A DNA stretch of 62,372 bases from Sediminispirochaeta bajacaliforniensis DSM 16054 (GCF_000378205.1 NZ_KB899429.1:1-62372); one strand, 5' to 3'; shown: positions 44,463 through 53,823, numbered from the stretch's first letter. The notes: generated from the sequence alone by a model not told the origin. A program made the numbers and translations.

Positions 44463-45614
44463 ATGAAACAGCATATGAAACAGGATCAAATACTCAATAC
44501 GATAGGAAAATTCATCCGCCAGGGCCGCCGTAACGAACTGGCTCCCCTGCTCTTCGACCCCTCGGCGATCGAAAAGTCGGAACAAATACCCGACGGTGAT
44601 CAAATAAAAATCGAGGCTCGAATCATTAGCGATGCCCTCGAGTCCGTTACCAACGGGATGTACAATCCGGAGGCGGCAACGGAACTCCTGTCCATAGGGG
44701 AAACATCCCCCTTGGCAAGCTGGAAGGCTCTCTGTCTATCGATCTCGGCCTTCTACAACGGAAATCGAGACGAGGCACTGAACCAGTTATCGCATATTGA
44801 TGACGAAAGTCCGGCCTCCGCCCTCATCCCGGTTGTCACACAACTGTGCGAAAAAAGAGAAGGCAGGGAAGGAACCCTTTCTCCGAAGAGCAAAAGTCTC
44901 TTTACCCAGGTCACCGAGGATCGGTCCTTTATCACCAGCGCCCAAAATCAGCTGAAAGAGTATCTCGAAGGAGAGATGGAGGAACTATTCGTTGAAACGG
45001 CAATCCTCCTCATCCGGGACCTTAAGGGTGACTATCCGAAGGCTGCGAGGTCCCTTGCCATGTGGATCACAAAAACAGCTTCTGTCTACGGATTTTCGCC
45101 CGAAATCATTGTCTCAAATCTGAAACTGATATTCGGGCCGGCCGAAGGAAGCAGGCTCTGCGCACTGGCTCTCCAGGACGAAGAGCCGGAAATAAGTCTG
45201 CTTTTCTGGATCAGAGCACTGATATCACGATTGAAGCAGCATGATATCGAGGAAGCCGAGACCGCCGCTTTCCGGGAAATCATCGCCGAAGCGGCGATGA
45301 GAGTGGAAAAGATGATGTGCTCTCCGAAAGAGGCAGAAGAGGCAGGCTATGAGATCGAGGAATGGAAAACCTATATACAGAGCCTTGCAAGCCTGAGCGC
45401 TGCCTCTGCTTCGCTACTAACCATCTTTGATCCTGCCATCACCTTTCCACCGACTTGGGAAGAGGATTCGTCGACAGTCTTCTCGTTTCTGACGGGCCTC
45501 GGATACGAAGAGGAATGTCGTCCGATGATGAAACGTCATCCTCAGGATCGGCCTTCCATCCCCCAACGGGAACGTCGCCCTGCCCGTCCTGTACAACTCG
45601 AACTCTTCGCATAG
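44463..45614 (+). CDS. Unknown helical protein ending in a QLELF motif
   Basis: A 383-residue acidic, soluble, mainly helical protein that I do not recognise. No signal peptide or membrane segment. The last residues are a basic, Pro-rich tail ending PARPVQLELFA. QLELF matches the sliding-clamp binding pentapeptide consensus (QL-S/D-LF type), in the usual place, a flexible C-terminus; a link to the replication clamp is therefore possible but unproven. It follows the HD-GYP gene by 57 bp, and a small gene follows 27 bp later. Confidence 0.65.
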   Translation: MKQHMKQDQILNTIGKFIRQGRRNELAPLLFDPSAIEKSEQIPDGDQIKIEARIISDALESVTNGMYNPEAATELLSIGETSPLASWKALCLSISAFYNGNRDEALNQLSHIDDESPASALIPVVTQLCEKREGREGTLSPKSKSLFTQVTEDRSFITSAQNQLKEYLEGEMEELFVETAILLIRDLKGDYPKAARSLAMWITKTASVYGFSPEIIVSNLKLIFGPAEGSRLCALALQDEEPEISLLFWIRALISRLKQHDIEEAETAAFREIIAEAAMRVEKMMCSPKEAEEAGYEIEEWKTYIQSLASLSAASASLLTIFDPAITFPPTWEEDSSTVFSFLTGLGYEEECRPMMKRHPQDRPSIPQRERRPARPVQLELFA

Positions 45615-45641
45615 CCACTTTTCTTGGGAGGTAGATGTCGG

Positions 45642-45833
45642 ATGAAAAAGACCAAACATGATTATATGAAAGAATTGCGGTCTCCTGCTCCCTTAGCGAA
45701 TATCGACGATCTGGATAAAGAAATAGAGTCACGCCCCAATTACGTCGGACCGGGGGCCTGGATCGCCGTGGCAAAGGAAAGAATGAAAGAAAGCATAAAA
45801 GAAATCTGTACAAATGATAAGCGCCCGACGTAA
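45642..45833 (+). CDS. Small unknown protein (63 aa)
   Basis: A 63-residue charged protein with a single Cys, no membrane segment. The segment ESRPNYVGPGAWIAVAKERMKESIKE is well ordered, and the ends are basic. The ATG at 45642 has ggagg 10 bases before it. It lies 32 bp before the nucleoside kinase gene, likely co-transcribed. Confidence 0.55.
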   Translation: MKKTKHDYMKELRSPAPLANIDDLDKEIESRPNYVGPGAWIAVAKERMKESIKEICTNDKRPT

Positions 45834-45865
45834 ACTTGATATAGTATGCATCAAGGGGGCAACGC

Positions 45866-47527
45866 ATGAATCAAGTGACGGGGACACTGCCCGACGGCAG
45901 CAGAGAAACAGTTGCTTACGGAACAAGAGTCAGTGAATTTCTTCCATCATCGGAAGCGGATGACCCACAGGGGCCGGTCGTAGCGGCCCTTGTCAATAAC
46001 GATCTGGTTACTCCTTCTTTTAAGATCGAAATCGACGCAACCGTCGAGCCGGTTAAACTCTATAGCAAATACGGCAACAGGATCTATCGGCGTTCCCTCT
46101 CCTTTTTACTCGGGCTTGCTTCAAAAAAGGTCTTTCCCGACCGCCACCTCGTGATCGGTCACAGCCTCGGAGACGGCTACTACTACTATTACAACGGAAT
46201 GGCTGGTGTCGGGGAGGAAGAAATTGCCCGTCTTGAAGCAGAGATGCGTGCAATAGTAAAAGCGGCTCTGCCGATCAAACGTTCGGTGATCAGCTATGAG
46301 CAGGCTCTCGAAATGGTCCGCAAGGAAAATCTTCCGGCAACAGAGCTGCTCCTTCGTTACCGAAACGATCCGAAGATTCCTTTATACATGTGTGATCATT
46401 TTTTCGATATCAGCTATGAACCCTTGCTGGACAATACCTCGCTGCTGTCGCTCTTCGAATTGAGAAACTATCCCCCAGGCTTTCTTCTTCGCTATCCAAG
46501 GTCGAAAGAACCGACAAAGCTCGGATCGTTTGTCGACCATCCCCTCCTTTTTTCAATTTTTAAAGAATATAAGGCTTGGGGAAAAATTCTGGATGTAAAT
46601 TGTACGGGGAGGTTGAATCAGCTTATCGAGGAACGAAACATTGCCCCCTTCATCCAGGTAGCAGAAGCACTTCACGATAAGAAGATCAGCCAGATTGCCG
46701 ACCAGATCGCGCAACGGCGGGATACGGTACGAGTGGTCCTCATTGCAGGTCCCTCTTCATCGGGAAAAACAACCTTCACAAAAAAACTGGCGATACAACT
46801 TCAGGTACTTGGCTTTAATCCCGTCGTTATCGGCCTTGATGATTACTTTCTCCCCAGGGGAAAAACACCTTTGGATGCCGATGGTAATCCCGATCTTGAG
46901 AGTCTCCACGCCCTCAATATCGAGCAGCTTAACAGCCATCTTCTTGCACTTTTTGCGGGTAGAGAAATCGAGGTCCCCATCTTCGATTTTAAAGCGGGGA
47001 AACCGAAAGAGCATGGGAAAAAGCTTCGCTTCGGAAAACGCAATATTCTGCTCATGGAAGGGATTCACGGACTCAACCCCGATCTTACCCCAGAGATACC
47101 GAGAGAACAGAAACACTTGGTTTATATCTCCGCTCTTACCCAGCTCAACCTCGACGACCATAATAGGATCGCGACCACCGACAACAGGCTCTGCCGCCGA
47201 ATGGTTAGGGACCATCAGTTCCGAGGGAACAGCGCACTCTCTACCCTGGAAATGTGGCCTTCTGTCAGACGGGGGGAAGATAACAACATATTCCCCTATC
47301 AGCATCTTGCGGATTCGGCCTTCAACAGTGCCTTAGACTATGAGCTTGCGGTGCTAAAACCTTACGTGGAGCCGCTGTTGAATACAGTCAAACCCTTCCG
47401 CCGGCAGTACAGTGAAGCGAGAAGGCTCCTGGCATTTCTGACCAATTTCTCTTCGATCCCGGTCCAGTATGTCCCCCAACATTCCATCTTGCGGGAATTT
47501 GTGGGAGGAAGCGGCTTTAGCTACTAG
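45866..47527 (+). CDS. Nucleoside (uridine-type) kinase with TGS/ThrRS-like N-terminus
   Basis: A 553-residue fusion. The N-terminal ~60 residues form a TGS-like ubiquitin fold (GTLPDGSRETVAYGTRVSEFL), followed by a region like the second additional domain of threonyl-tRNA synthetase (LVIGHSLGDGYYYYY). From about residue 285 it is a phosphoribulokinase/uridine kinase domain with P-loop GPSSSGKTTFTKKL (from 295), GLDDYF and FDFKAGKP, and the lid-region DNRLCRRMVRD. It probably phosphorylates a nucleoside with ATP. Such fusions occur in Thermotoga, clostridia and spirochaetes. Confidence 0.87.
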   Translation: MNQVTGTLPDGSRETVAYGTRVSEFLPSSEADDPQGPVVAALVNNDLVTPSFKIEIDATVEPVKLYSKYGNRIYRRSLSFLLGLASKKVFPDRHLVIGHSLGDGYYYYYNGMAGVGEEEIARLEAEMRAIVKAALPIKRSVISYEQALEMVRKENLPATELLLRYRNDPKIPLYMCDHFFDISYEPLLDNTSLLSLFELRNYPPGFLLRYPRSKEPTKLGSFVDHPLLFSIFKEYKAWGKILDVNCTGRLNQLIEERNIAPFIQVAEALHDKKISQIADQIAQRRDTVRVVLIAGPSSSGKTTFTKKLAIQLQVLGFNPVVIGLDDYFLPRGKTPLDADGNPDLESLHALNIEQLNSHLLALFAGREIEVPIFDFKAGKPKEHGKKLRFGKRNILLMEGIHGLNPDLTPEIPREQKHLVYISALTQLNLDDHNRIATTDNRLCRRMVRDHQFRGNSALSTLEMWPSVRRGEDNNIFPYQHLADSAFNSALDYELAVLKPYVEPLLNTVKPFRRQYSEARRLLAFLTNFSSIPVQYVPQHSILREFVGGSGFSY

Positions 47528-47540
47528 GGCTATAGATTGC

Positions 47541-48428
47541 ATGATTTTTTCAACCTTTGTTCTGCTGCTGCCGCTTTTTCTCATCATAGGTGCCGGCTAC
47601 CTTTTCGCCAGGTTCTATGCAGTGGGTGAAGCATCATTGATCGCAGTCCTCACAGACTTTTTCATGCCGATGTTGGTTTTCGTTTCACTGTACCGATCTA
47701 CCATTACTCCGTTGGAACTTGGAAGACTTTTCGGGGCTACCAGTACCGTGGTGGTGATCATGTTGCTGCTGGCAGTATTGTATGCCCGTATCGTCCGAAT
47801 AGACCCGAAGAGCTTTGCCTTACCGGTAATCTTCATGAACTCAGGCTTTCTCGGCATCCCCCTTATGCAGATATGGGGAGGCTCGGAGGCGATGAATATC
47901 ATCATCATTTTTGATGAAATTCAGACCCTCTATATCTTCACCCTTGGGCTCGTCATCATTCGGGGAGGGGTAAGCAAAAAGGCCATCAAAGCCTCCCTAA
48001 GCAGCCCGATTCTCTGGGCCGTTATCGCCGGATTCGGGGCAAATGTGGGCGGACTGCCGATCCCTCATCCCATTCTCGACACCTGCGCCTTCGCCGGCGA
48101 TGCAGCGCCCCCGCTTGCGGCCTTTACCCTGGGGCTCTCCATCCATGCCCGCAAACCTCAATTGGAAATACACCTCTTTGCAGGAATCCTTCTCAGGATC
48201 GTCGCCGGATTTCTTACGGCCCTGCTTGTGGTCACCCTCTTCGGCTTCTCAGGAACAGCCCGCACGGTACTTTTGGTAACGGGGGCCTTACCGGCGGCAC
48301 TGTTCAGCTATGTCCTTCCCAGTCGCTACGGCATAGATAGCCGAAGAGCCCAGGGAATTGTTATCGCCACGACGATGCTGAGTATCATCATCATCCCCGT
48401 GGCATTTGCAATTGCCCAGGCACTATAA
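47541..48428 (+). CDS. AEC (auxin efflux carrier) family transporter
   Basis: A 295-residue membrane protein with about ten helices in two five-helix halves. It has the family's TDFFMPMLVFVSL near the N-terminus, FMNSGFLGIPLMQIWGG (the N-x-G-F-x-G motif), FAGDAAPPLAAFTLGLSI and ALPAALFSYVLPSRYG. Bacterial members transport malate and other small acids. The start at 47541 is 13 bp after the kinase stop; its Shine-Dalgarno is weak. Confidence 0.88.
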   Translation: MIFSTFVLLLPLFLIIGAGYLFARFYAVGEASLIAVLTDFFMPMLVFVSLYRSTITPLELGRLFGATSTVVVIMLLLAVLYARIVRIDPKSFALPVIFMNSGFLGIPLMQIWGGSEAMNIIIIFDEIQTLYIFTLGLVIIRGGVSKKAIKASLSSPILWAVIAGFGANVGGLPIPHPILDTCAFAGDAAPPLAAFTLGLSIHARKPQLEIHLFAGILLRIVAGFLTALLVVTLFGFSGTARTVLLVTGALPAALFSYVLPSRYGIDSRRAQGIVIATTMLSIIIIPVAFAIAQAL

Positions 48429-48519
48429 CGACGGCAAAGCGAAACAAGAGGGCGAGCACAAATAGTGCCGCTACTCCGAGAATCAAGGCTATTATCACTA
48501 TCTTGTTGCTGGTTTTCAT
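48391..48519 (-). CDS. Small single-span membrane protein (42 aa)
   Basis: Sequence begins MKTSNKIVIIALILGVAA: a short basic N-terminus, then one hydrophobic helix to about residue 34. The ATG overlaps the TGA of the GntR-type regulator (ATGA), and aaaggag lies about 14 bases before it. The 3' 38 bp overlap the end of the AEC gene on the other strand. Translational coupling makes it likely real. Confidence 0.5.
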   Translation of the reverse strand: MKTSNKIVIIALILGVAALFVLALLFRFAVVIVPGQLQMPRG

Positions 48520-48890
48520 TCTTTTCTCTGCTCCTTTCGGCAGGTTTCATAGGCGTCGATCACTTCATCAATCGTTATATCGAGGGTCTCCATCGCATGA
48601 AACAATGCGGGTAATTCTTCCTCGAAGAAACTTTTTTTCCGCTCCCGTTTGACCCTTTTGGCGCCCTCCGGGGCCACAAAGTAGCCGATGCCCCGCTTGT
48701 TATAGATAACCCCAAGCTCCTGAAGGTAACTATAGGTCCGCATCGCCGTATTGGGATTCACCTGCATCATCCCTGCAAATTCCCTAATGGAGGGAACCCT
48801 CGTTTCTACGGGCCAAGTACCGGTAATAATCTGTTCAAACATAAAATCGGCGATCTGAAGATAAATGGGACGTGTATCATCAAACTCCAT
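48516..48890 (-). CDS. GntR-family transcriptional regulator, YtrA type
   Basis: A 124-residue regulator. The winged helix is at residues about 8-75 (RPIYLQIADFMFEQIITGTWPVETRVPSIREFAGMMQVNPNTAMRTYSYLQELGVIYNKRGIGYFV) and the C-terminal tail is a short helix (FFEEELPALFHAMETLDITIDEVIDAYE). This short effector-free layout is the YtrA subfamily, which represses adjacent ABC transporter operons. The start overlaps the permease end by 11 bp. Confidence 0.9.
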   Translation of the reverse strand: MEFDDTRPIYLQIADFMFEQIITGTWPVETRVPSIREFAGMMQVNPNTAMRTYSYLQELGVIYNKRGIGYFVAPEGAKRVKRERKKSFFEEELPALFHAMETLDITIDEVIDAYETCRKEQRKE

Positions 48891-49641
48891 GGCTCACCTC
48901 TGCCTCTCTGATTCGCAGCCAGGAAACCAACCAGCAGAAAGGCGGAAGAATACCCCAATAAAAGATTTCGGCACAACGGACGACTCCTTCCATCAACCGC
49001 CTGCCGCGAAGGGGACGGAAAATCAAGGGGTCCAAGTGGTTCAATTGATGCAGCCCACCGAAAACAAGCCATTGAGCAAGGAGCCCAAGAAAAGAAAAGA
49101 AAAAAGAGAGCAGTGTAAGTGTAAGTACTGTTTTTAAAAAGTGATTCTTACGAAACCAGGCGGCACCGAGAAAGAAAAGAGACTGGCTTGCAAGATAATT
49201 GGCATACAAAAGTCTCAAGTTTCGTGTAAAAGGCGTAAAGAACGGAATTGCATTACGAAACAAAAGTAAAGTCAGGAAGTGGGCACAGAGGGCGGCAATG
49301 CTGTAACCGAAAATAGCAAGAAGAAGGTAGCCGGGGCCCGAAAAGAGAAGACGAGAGAGGGTTTTTTCCCCTGCCCCGGCAGGCAGAAGGATAAAATGGC
49401 GGGTGGTAGCTTTGCGATGAAGATCGGAGAAGGCCCGGCTGGTAAGTATGTATCCGCCCGGAAGGAATAAAAGAGGGAAAAGGATATCGTGGAACTGCCT
49501 AGTATCTCCCTGCCAGGCAACAAGCACACCAAGAACGATTATCACGGCAATTGCGGCGGCAAGGGCAAGAAAGGCATTGCGCCATTGGGTATGGAGATCC
49601 CGTTTCATGAGAAGTAAGAGGCGGCGAATGGAAAAGCTCAT
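48880..49641 (-). CDS. ABC transporter permease-like membrane protein
   Basis: A 253-residue protein with about six helices and no obvious family motif, as is usual for membrane partners of YtrB/CcmA-type ATPases. Start at the ATG overlapping the ATPase TGA (TGATG), with aggag upstream. It is placed between the ATPase and the YtrA-type regulator genes, so it is inferred to be the membrane part of the exporter or sensor. Confidence 0.75.
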   Translation of the reverse strand: MSFSIRRLLLLMKRDLHTQWRNAFLALAAAIAVIIVLGVLVAWQGDTRQFHDILFPLLFLPGGYILTSRAFSDLHRKATTRHFILLPAGAGEKTLSRLLFSGPGYLLLAIFGYSIAALCAHFLTLLLFRNAIPFFTPFTRNLRLLYANYLASQSLFFLGAAWFRKNHFLKTVLTLTLLSFFFSFLGLLAQWLVFGGLHQLNHLDPLIFRPLRGRRLMEGVVRCAEIFYWGILPPFCWLVSWLRIREAEVSHGV

Positions 49642-50483
49642 CACCCGGCCCTCCTTTGAAGTGCGGCCTCGACCCTTTCCCGAGCTGTCATGACAGCATT
49701 GAAGAAAACCTCGATATCAACCGAACCTTCCTCTCCGCTTTTGTTCTCCTCCACCACGATGTAGCCCCCCAGGGCCTGATCGCTATAAATAGGAGCCGGG
49801 TCGGAAGGAAGCGCCCGAACATAGCGCATCAGTAGCGACCTACCGATTTCTGCAATCGTACGGTTGAGAATAATCGCCCCTGAATCCACAATGACAATGG
49901 GATCAATCAAGTGCCCCATATCCCGTACCTGGTGGGTTGAAATAATAATGGTCTTGGTTTCATCGACTGCGGAGGCAAGCACCCGCCGAAATTGATTTTT
50001 GGAAGGAATATCCAATCCGTTTGTGGGTTCATCAAGGAAAAGTATCGAGGTATTGCATGCAAGGCCGAAGGAGAGAAGAAATTTTTTACGCTGGCCATAG
50101 GAAAAGGTGGTAAGCTTCCGGTTCCCTGGGATATCAAACTCTTCGAGATAAGAGAGAAACTGATGGTGGTCAAAGCGCTCATAAAAGGGAGCATACAGCA
50201 ACTCGTAGGCCTCCCCGGTAAGCGCATTTACATGAAAGTCCTCTGCAAGAAAGAAAATTTCGGCAAGAAGCGAAGGAGAACGCTTGGCAGGTTCCCGCCC
50301 AAGGAGAAGGACCTCCCCGGCCTCAGGGAAAAGCAGCCCCGACATAATCTGCAAAAGTGTTGTCTTCCCCGCACCATTTTTACCAAGGAGTCCGTAGATA
50401 TTACCTGGCTTTAGGTTTAAGTTCAAACCGCGAAAAAGATGGTTTTTACCATACCCAAAATCCATTCCGGATATTCGGATCAT
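49641..50483 (-). CDS. ABC transporter ATPase of the YtrA-regulated operon
   Basis: A 280-residue ATPase: Walker A GKNGAGKTT near 37, signature FSYGQRKKFLLSFGLA, Walker B SILFLDEPTNGLD, switch His in ISTHQVRDM. The last ~70 residues, after the core, are not conserved and may bind the membrane partner. It is the first gene of the operon, behind a promoter with a consensus -35 (50527-50556). Similar operons respond to cell-wall active compounds in Gram-positives; that role is not shown here. Confidence 0.87.
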   Translation of the reverse strand: MIRISGMDFGYGKNHLFRGLNLNLKPGNIYGLLGKNGAGKTTLLQIMSGLLFPEAGEVLLLGREPAKRSPSLLAEIFFLAEDFHVNALTGEAYELLYAPFYERFDHHQFLSYLEEFDIPGNRKLTTFSYGQRKKFLLSFGLACNTSILFLDEPTNGLDIPSKNQFRRVLASAVDETKTIIISTHQVRDMGHLIDPIVIVDSGAIILNRTIAEIGRSLLMRYVRALPSDPAPIYSDQALGGYIVVEENKSGEEGSVDIEVFFNAVMTARERVEAALQRRAG

Positions 50484-50501
50484 TTCAAACCTCCGTATTA
50501 C

Positions 50502-50556
50502 TGTTCTATTTAATTAGTACACCAGAACAATAAAACAAATGTCGTAACAGTGTCAA
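50502..50556 (-). promoter_or_regulatory. Promoter and operator candidate of the YtrA-type ABC operon
   Basis: The minus strand has a perfect ttgaca (50556-50551), an 18-base spacer and tattgt (50532-50527). An inverted repeat tgttct...agaaca (arms 50524-50529 and 50502-50507, 16 bases apart) overlaps the -10 region. It is the natural site for the GntR-type protein encoded in the operon. Between 50484 and 50564 nothing else is visible. Confidence 0.5.
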
Positions 50557-50564
50557 TCCATCTT

Positions 50565-51233
50565 TCAGGAAATAGTTTCCGTTTCCATGTCACGATAACG
50601 GGAAAGAAGGGAAAGGAAGTGTTCTCTGGAGATTTCTTCCGCACCAAAAGAGGCAAGGTGCTCGGTATAGACTTGGCAGTCGATGAGTCGATAGTTCTGC
50701 CGGACAAGAAACCGTACGGCAGTGACAAAGGCAACCTTACTTGCATCACGCCGAAGTGCGAACATCGATTCGCCACAAAAAAGGGCCCCCACAGAAACAC
50801 CGTAAAGCCCTCCCACAAGCTCTCCTTCGAACCAACTTTCAAAGGAATGAGCATAGCCCAGGCTGTGAAGCCTCTGGTATGCCGTAATCATCTCTTCGGT
50901 TATCCAGGTGCCCTCCTGCCCGGGACGAGGCACCTCGGAACAGCCTCGTATGACTTGATCAAAGGCCCGATCCATGGTGACCCGATATTCACCGGAGCGT
51001 ATACGTCGTTCAAGCCGATGAGGCGAGTGGAGTTTTTCAGGAAAGAGGACGAACCGGGGATGGGGGTTCCACCAAAGAATGGGGCTGTCTTCACCAAACC
51101 AGGGAAAGACCCCCTGCCCATATGCGGAGACGAGAATCTCGGGCGAAAGGTTTCCCCCTATGGCAACAATTCCTTCATCATCTTTAGGCGCCGGAAATGT
51201 TACAACCGGCAGCCCTTCGGTAAAAAAAGGCAT
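50565..51233 (-). CDS. aat: Leucyl/phenylalanyl-tRNA-protein transferase
   Basis: A 222-residue enzyme that adds Leu or Phe to proteins with N-terminal Lys or Arg, making N-degrons for ClpAP. Recognised by LVSAYGQGVFPWF, ILWWNPHPRFVLFP, GTWITEEMITAYQRLHSLGYAHSFE and the catalytic-area GGLYGVSVGALFCGESMF. The ATG at 51233 is preferred; a TTG at 51242 is also possible. It is the last of clpS-clpA-aat. Confidence 0.92.
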   Translation of the reverse strand: MPFFTEGLPVVTFPAPKDDEGIVAIGGNLSPEILVSAYGQGVFPWFGEDSPILWWNPHPRFVLFPEKLHSPHRLERRIRSGEYRVTMDRAFDQVIRGCSEVPRPGQEGTWITEEMITAYQRLHSLGYAHSFESWFEGELVGGLYGVSVGALFCGESMFALRRDASKVAFVTAVRFLVRQNYRLIDCQVYTEHLASFGAEEISREHFLSLLSRYRDMETETIS

Positions 51234-51250
51234 GGTAAGCAATGACCTAG

Positions 51251-53500
51251 TTAGAGAACTTCTACCTTGATTTTACCGGCATCAAGGCTTACCCGGGCAC
51301 GGCCGCCGGAGGAAAGATCCCCGAACAGGACCGCATCCACAAAGAAAGTCTTAACGTGTTCCTGAAAGAGCCTTGCAATATTTCTGGCTCCGAAAACAGG
51401 GTCATACCCTGTTTCAGCCAACCAGCGGCGTGCTTCAGGAGTGACTTCAAGGAAAACAGACTTTGCTTCCAGCTGCAGGGCAAAGGCCTTAATCTCTTTA
51501 TCGACGATTTGCAAAACGACGTCGATCGGCAAATGGGCAAATTGGACAATACGATCAAGACGATTCCGAAACTCGGGGCTGAAGGCATCCTCAAGGGCCT
51601 TCCCAAGGGCGGATTCACTCACACTCCGCTCTCCGAAACCGATCATCGGCTTACCAATATCGCGGGCCCCGGCATTGCTGGTCATGATGATAATGATATT
51701 ACGGAAATCGGCTTTTCGCCCCGAGGTATCGGTCAAGGTAGCATAATCCATCACCTGGAGGAGCATGTTGTACACATCCCGGTGAGCCTTTTCGATCTCA
51801 TCGAGGAGAAGCACGGCATGAGGCTCCTTTCGTACCGCATCGGTCAAGAGCCCCCCCTCTTCATAGCCAACATACCCCGGAGGGCTACCGACAAGCCGGC
51901 TCACCGAGTGGCGCTCCTGATATTCACTCATATCAAATCGAATAAGGCCGATCCCCAGGTGTTCGGCGAGTTGTCGGGCGAGCTCGGTCTTTCCGACGCC
52001 GGTAGGCCCGACAAAAAGGAATGAGGCAACAGGACGTTCACCATTACCGAAGCCTGCACGGGAGCGCTTTATGGATTCCACCACCGCGGAAACGGCCTCA
52101 TCCTGCCCGAAGACCACGGACTTCAGACGCTGATCAAGGGTACGAAGCCGCTCAGTCTCATCGGAAGAGACACTACGCTCGGGAATTCGTGCGATCCCTG
52201 CCACAACCTTTTCCACAATCGACCGATCAACTACTCGTCGTTCATCCGCCTCTGAAGGTTCGGAAAGTTGGATCCAGGCACCGGATTCGTCGACGACATC
52301 GATGGCCTTGTCGGGCTGTCGCCGATCGTTGATGTACTGGGTGGAAAGATCGAGGGCCGCCTCTATTGCATCATCGTCATAGCTGACCCCGTGATATGCT
52401 TCATAACGGCCTCGTAAGCCTTGAAGAATCGCAAGGGTTTCATCCCTCGAGGTCTCGGGGATATCGATTTTCTGAAATCGACGACTTAAGGCCCGGTCCT
52501 TATCAAAAAATTTCTTAAACTCCTCATCCGTGGTGGAACCGATACAGCGAACATTACCGCTGGCAAGCACAGGCTTAAGGAGATTCGATGCATCCATCGA
52601 TCCGCCGGAGACCGCCCCGGCTCCGACAATGGTATGAATTTCGTCGATAAAAAGAATAACCCGTTCTTCGGCTTCAAGCTCCCGAAGGACCTGTTTCATG
52701 CGTTCCTCAAAATCACCGCGATACTTCGTACCCGCAAGCATTCCTCCCAGATCAAGGGAGAAAAGCCGATAATCGCGCAAAGGGGCGGGCACGTTCTCTT
52801 CGGCAATACGCGAAGCCAGCCCTTCAACCACGGCGGTTTTTCCGACTCCCGGTTCACCCACAAGAATGGGATTATGCTTAAGCTTCCGGCAAAGGACAAG
52901 ACTCATACGCTTAAGCACATCCTCACGGCCGATAAGGGGTTCGAGCTCACCATCCCTGGCGGCCTGAGTAAGATCCCTGGCAAACAGCTCCAGGGCACGC
53001 CCATGGCGCCTGGACTCCGAATCATCCCCATCCTCGGAATCATCATCCTCCACTTCGCCTTCATCCACCCAGGGAACAGCGGAAGTAACGGCATTCAAAA
53101 GAGCGTATCGGCTGACACCGCTTTTACGGAGGATATAACCGCTTTGGCTCTCTTCCTCATCGAAGATGGCGACAAGAAGATCACCGGGTTCCACAATGCT
53201 GGTGGAAGAACTTTGTGCATGATAGAGGAGGCGGCCGATGACACTCTCAAAGCCGGCACTCTGTATCGGTTCAAAGGCTTCGTCACCCGCTACAGCAGGG
53301 ACCTTCTTGGCTAAATACGCCTCGAGCAACCGGCTGGCCTCTTCAAGATCCGCGCCCGACTCCTCAAGCAGCGTGCGAAGCTCCGGAAAATGAAAGGCGG
53401 CATGAAGCAGGTGCTCCGGCGTAAGATATTCATGGCGCCGTTCCTTAGCCATGAGATAAGCAGTCTGAATTAATTCTTGTACGTCGTCGCTAATTTCCAT
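51251..53500 (-). CDS. clpA: ATP-dependent Clp protease ATPase subunit ClpA
   Basis: A 749-residue unfoldase. The N-domain (double Clp repeat) takes residues 1-145. AAA1 has GEPGVGKTA and LFIDEIHTI, AAA2 has GPTGVGKTELAR, LLLDEIEKAH and the ClpP-loop-like MIGFGE. It has no middle coiled coil, as expected for ClpA rather than ClpB. With ClpS upstream and Aat downstream it forms the N-degron module. ClpP is not encoded in the window. Confidence 0.95.
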   Translation of the reverse strand: MEISDDVQELIQTAYLMAKERRHEYLTPEHLLHAAFHFPELRTLLEESGADLEEASRLLEAYLAKKVPAVAGDEAFEPIQSAGFESVIGRLLYHAQSSSTSIVEPGDLLVAIFDEEESQSGYILRKSGVSRYALLNAVTSAVPWVDEGEVEDDDSEDGDDSESRRHGRALELFARDLTQAARDGELEPLIGREDVLKRMSLVLCRKLKHNPILVGEPGVGKTAVVEGLASRIAEENVPAPLRDYRLFSLDLGGMLAGTKYRGDFEERMKQVLRELEAEERVILFIDEIHTIVGAGAVSGGSMDASNLLKPVLASGNVRCIGSTTDEEFKKFFDKDRALSRRFQKIDIPETSRDETLAILQGLRGRYEAYHGVSYDDDAIEAALDLSTQYINDRRQPDKAIDVVDESGAWIQLSEPSEADERRVVDRSIVEKVVAGIARIPERSVSSDETERLRTLDQRLKSVVFGQDEAVSAVVESIKRSRAGFGNGERPVASFLFVGPTGVGKTELARQLAEHLGIGLIRFDMSEYQERHSVSRLVGSPPGYVGYEEGGLLTDAVRKEPHAVLLLDEIEKAHRDVYNMLLQVMDYATLTDTSGRKADFRNIIIIMTSNAGARDIGKPMIGFGERSVSESALGKALEDAFSPEFRNRLDRIVQFAHLPIDVVLQIVDKEIKAFALQLEAKSVFLEVTPEARRWLAETGYDPVFGARNIARLFQEHVKTFFVDAVLFGDLSSGGRARVSLDAGKIKVEVL

Positions 53501-53511
53501 CTACCTTACCA

Positions 53512-53823
53512 TCAAAGATCCGGCTCTATTTCACAGCGCAGGGGAAACTCCTCTGACTTGGCCATGACAAGAACCTGCCGCTGTTTGGTGACGGCAATAT
53601 CCTGGCTGTAACAACCGACCAGGCCTTTTCCTTTTTTATGCACATCAAACATGATTTTAACGGCCTCTTCACTAGAATGATGAAAAACTTGACGAATCAC
53701 CTTAACGACGAAATCCATAGTGGTGTAGTCATCATTTAACAGCATCACCCGATACATCGGCGGCTCCCGATACTGCTCCTGTGAGCGGTCCTCAAGCTTT
53801 GTCCCGAAACGAAAATCACTCAT
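53512..53823 (-). CDS. clpS: ClpS adaptor for N-degron recognition
   Basis: A 103-residue adaptor. Residues about 22-100 are the ClpS core: YRVMLLNDDYTTMDFVVKVI with the N-end binding pocket, then HKKGKGLVGCYSQDIA and CEIEPDL at the end. The first 20 residues form the flexible N-terminal tail that engages ClpA. The ATG at 53823 overlaps the nifU stop, and clpA begins 11 bp after clpS. The longer upstream reading frame is inside nifU. Confidence 0.93.
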   Translation of the reverse strand: MSDFRFGTKLEDRSQEQYREPPMYRVMLLNDDYTTMDFVVKVIRQVFHHSSEEAVKIMFDVHKKGKGLVGCYSQDIAVTKQRQVLVMAKSEEFPLRCEIEPDL

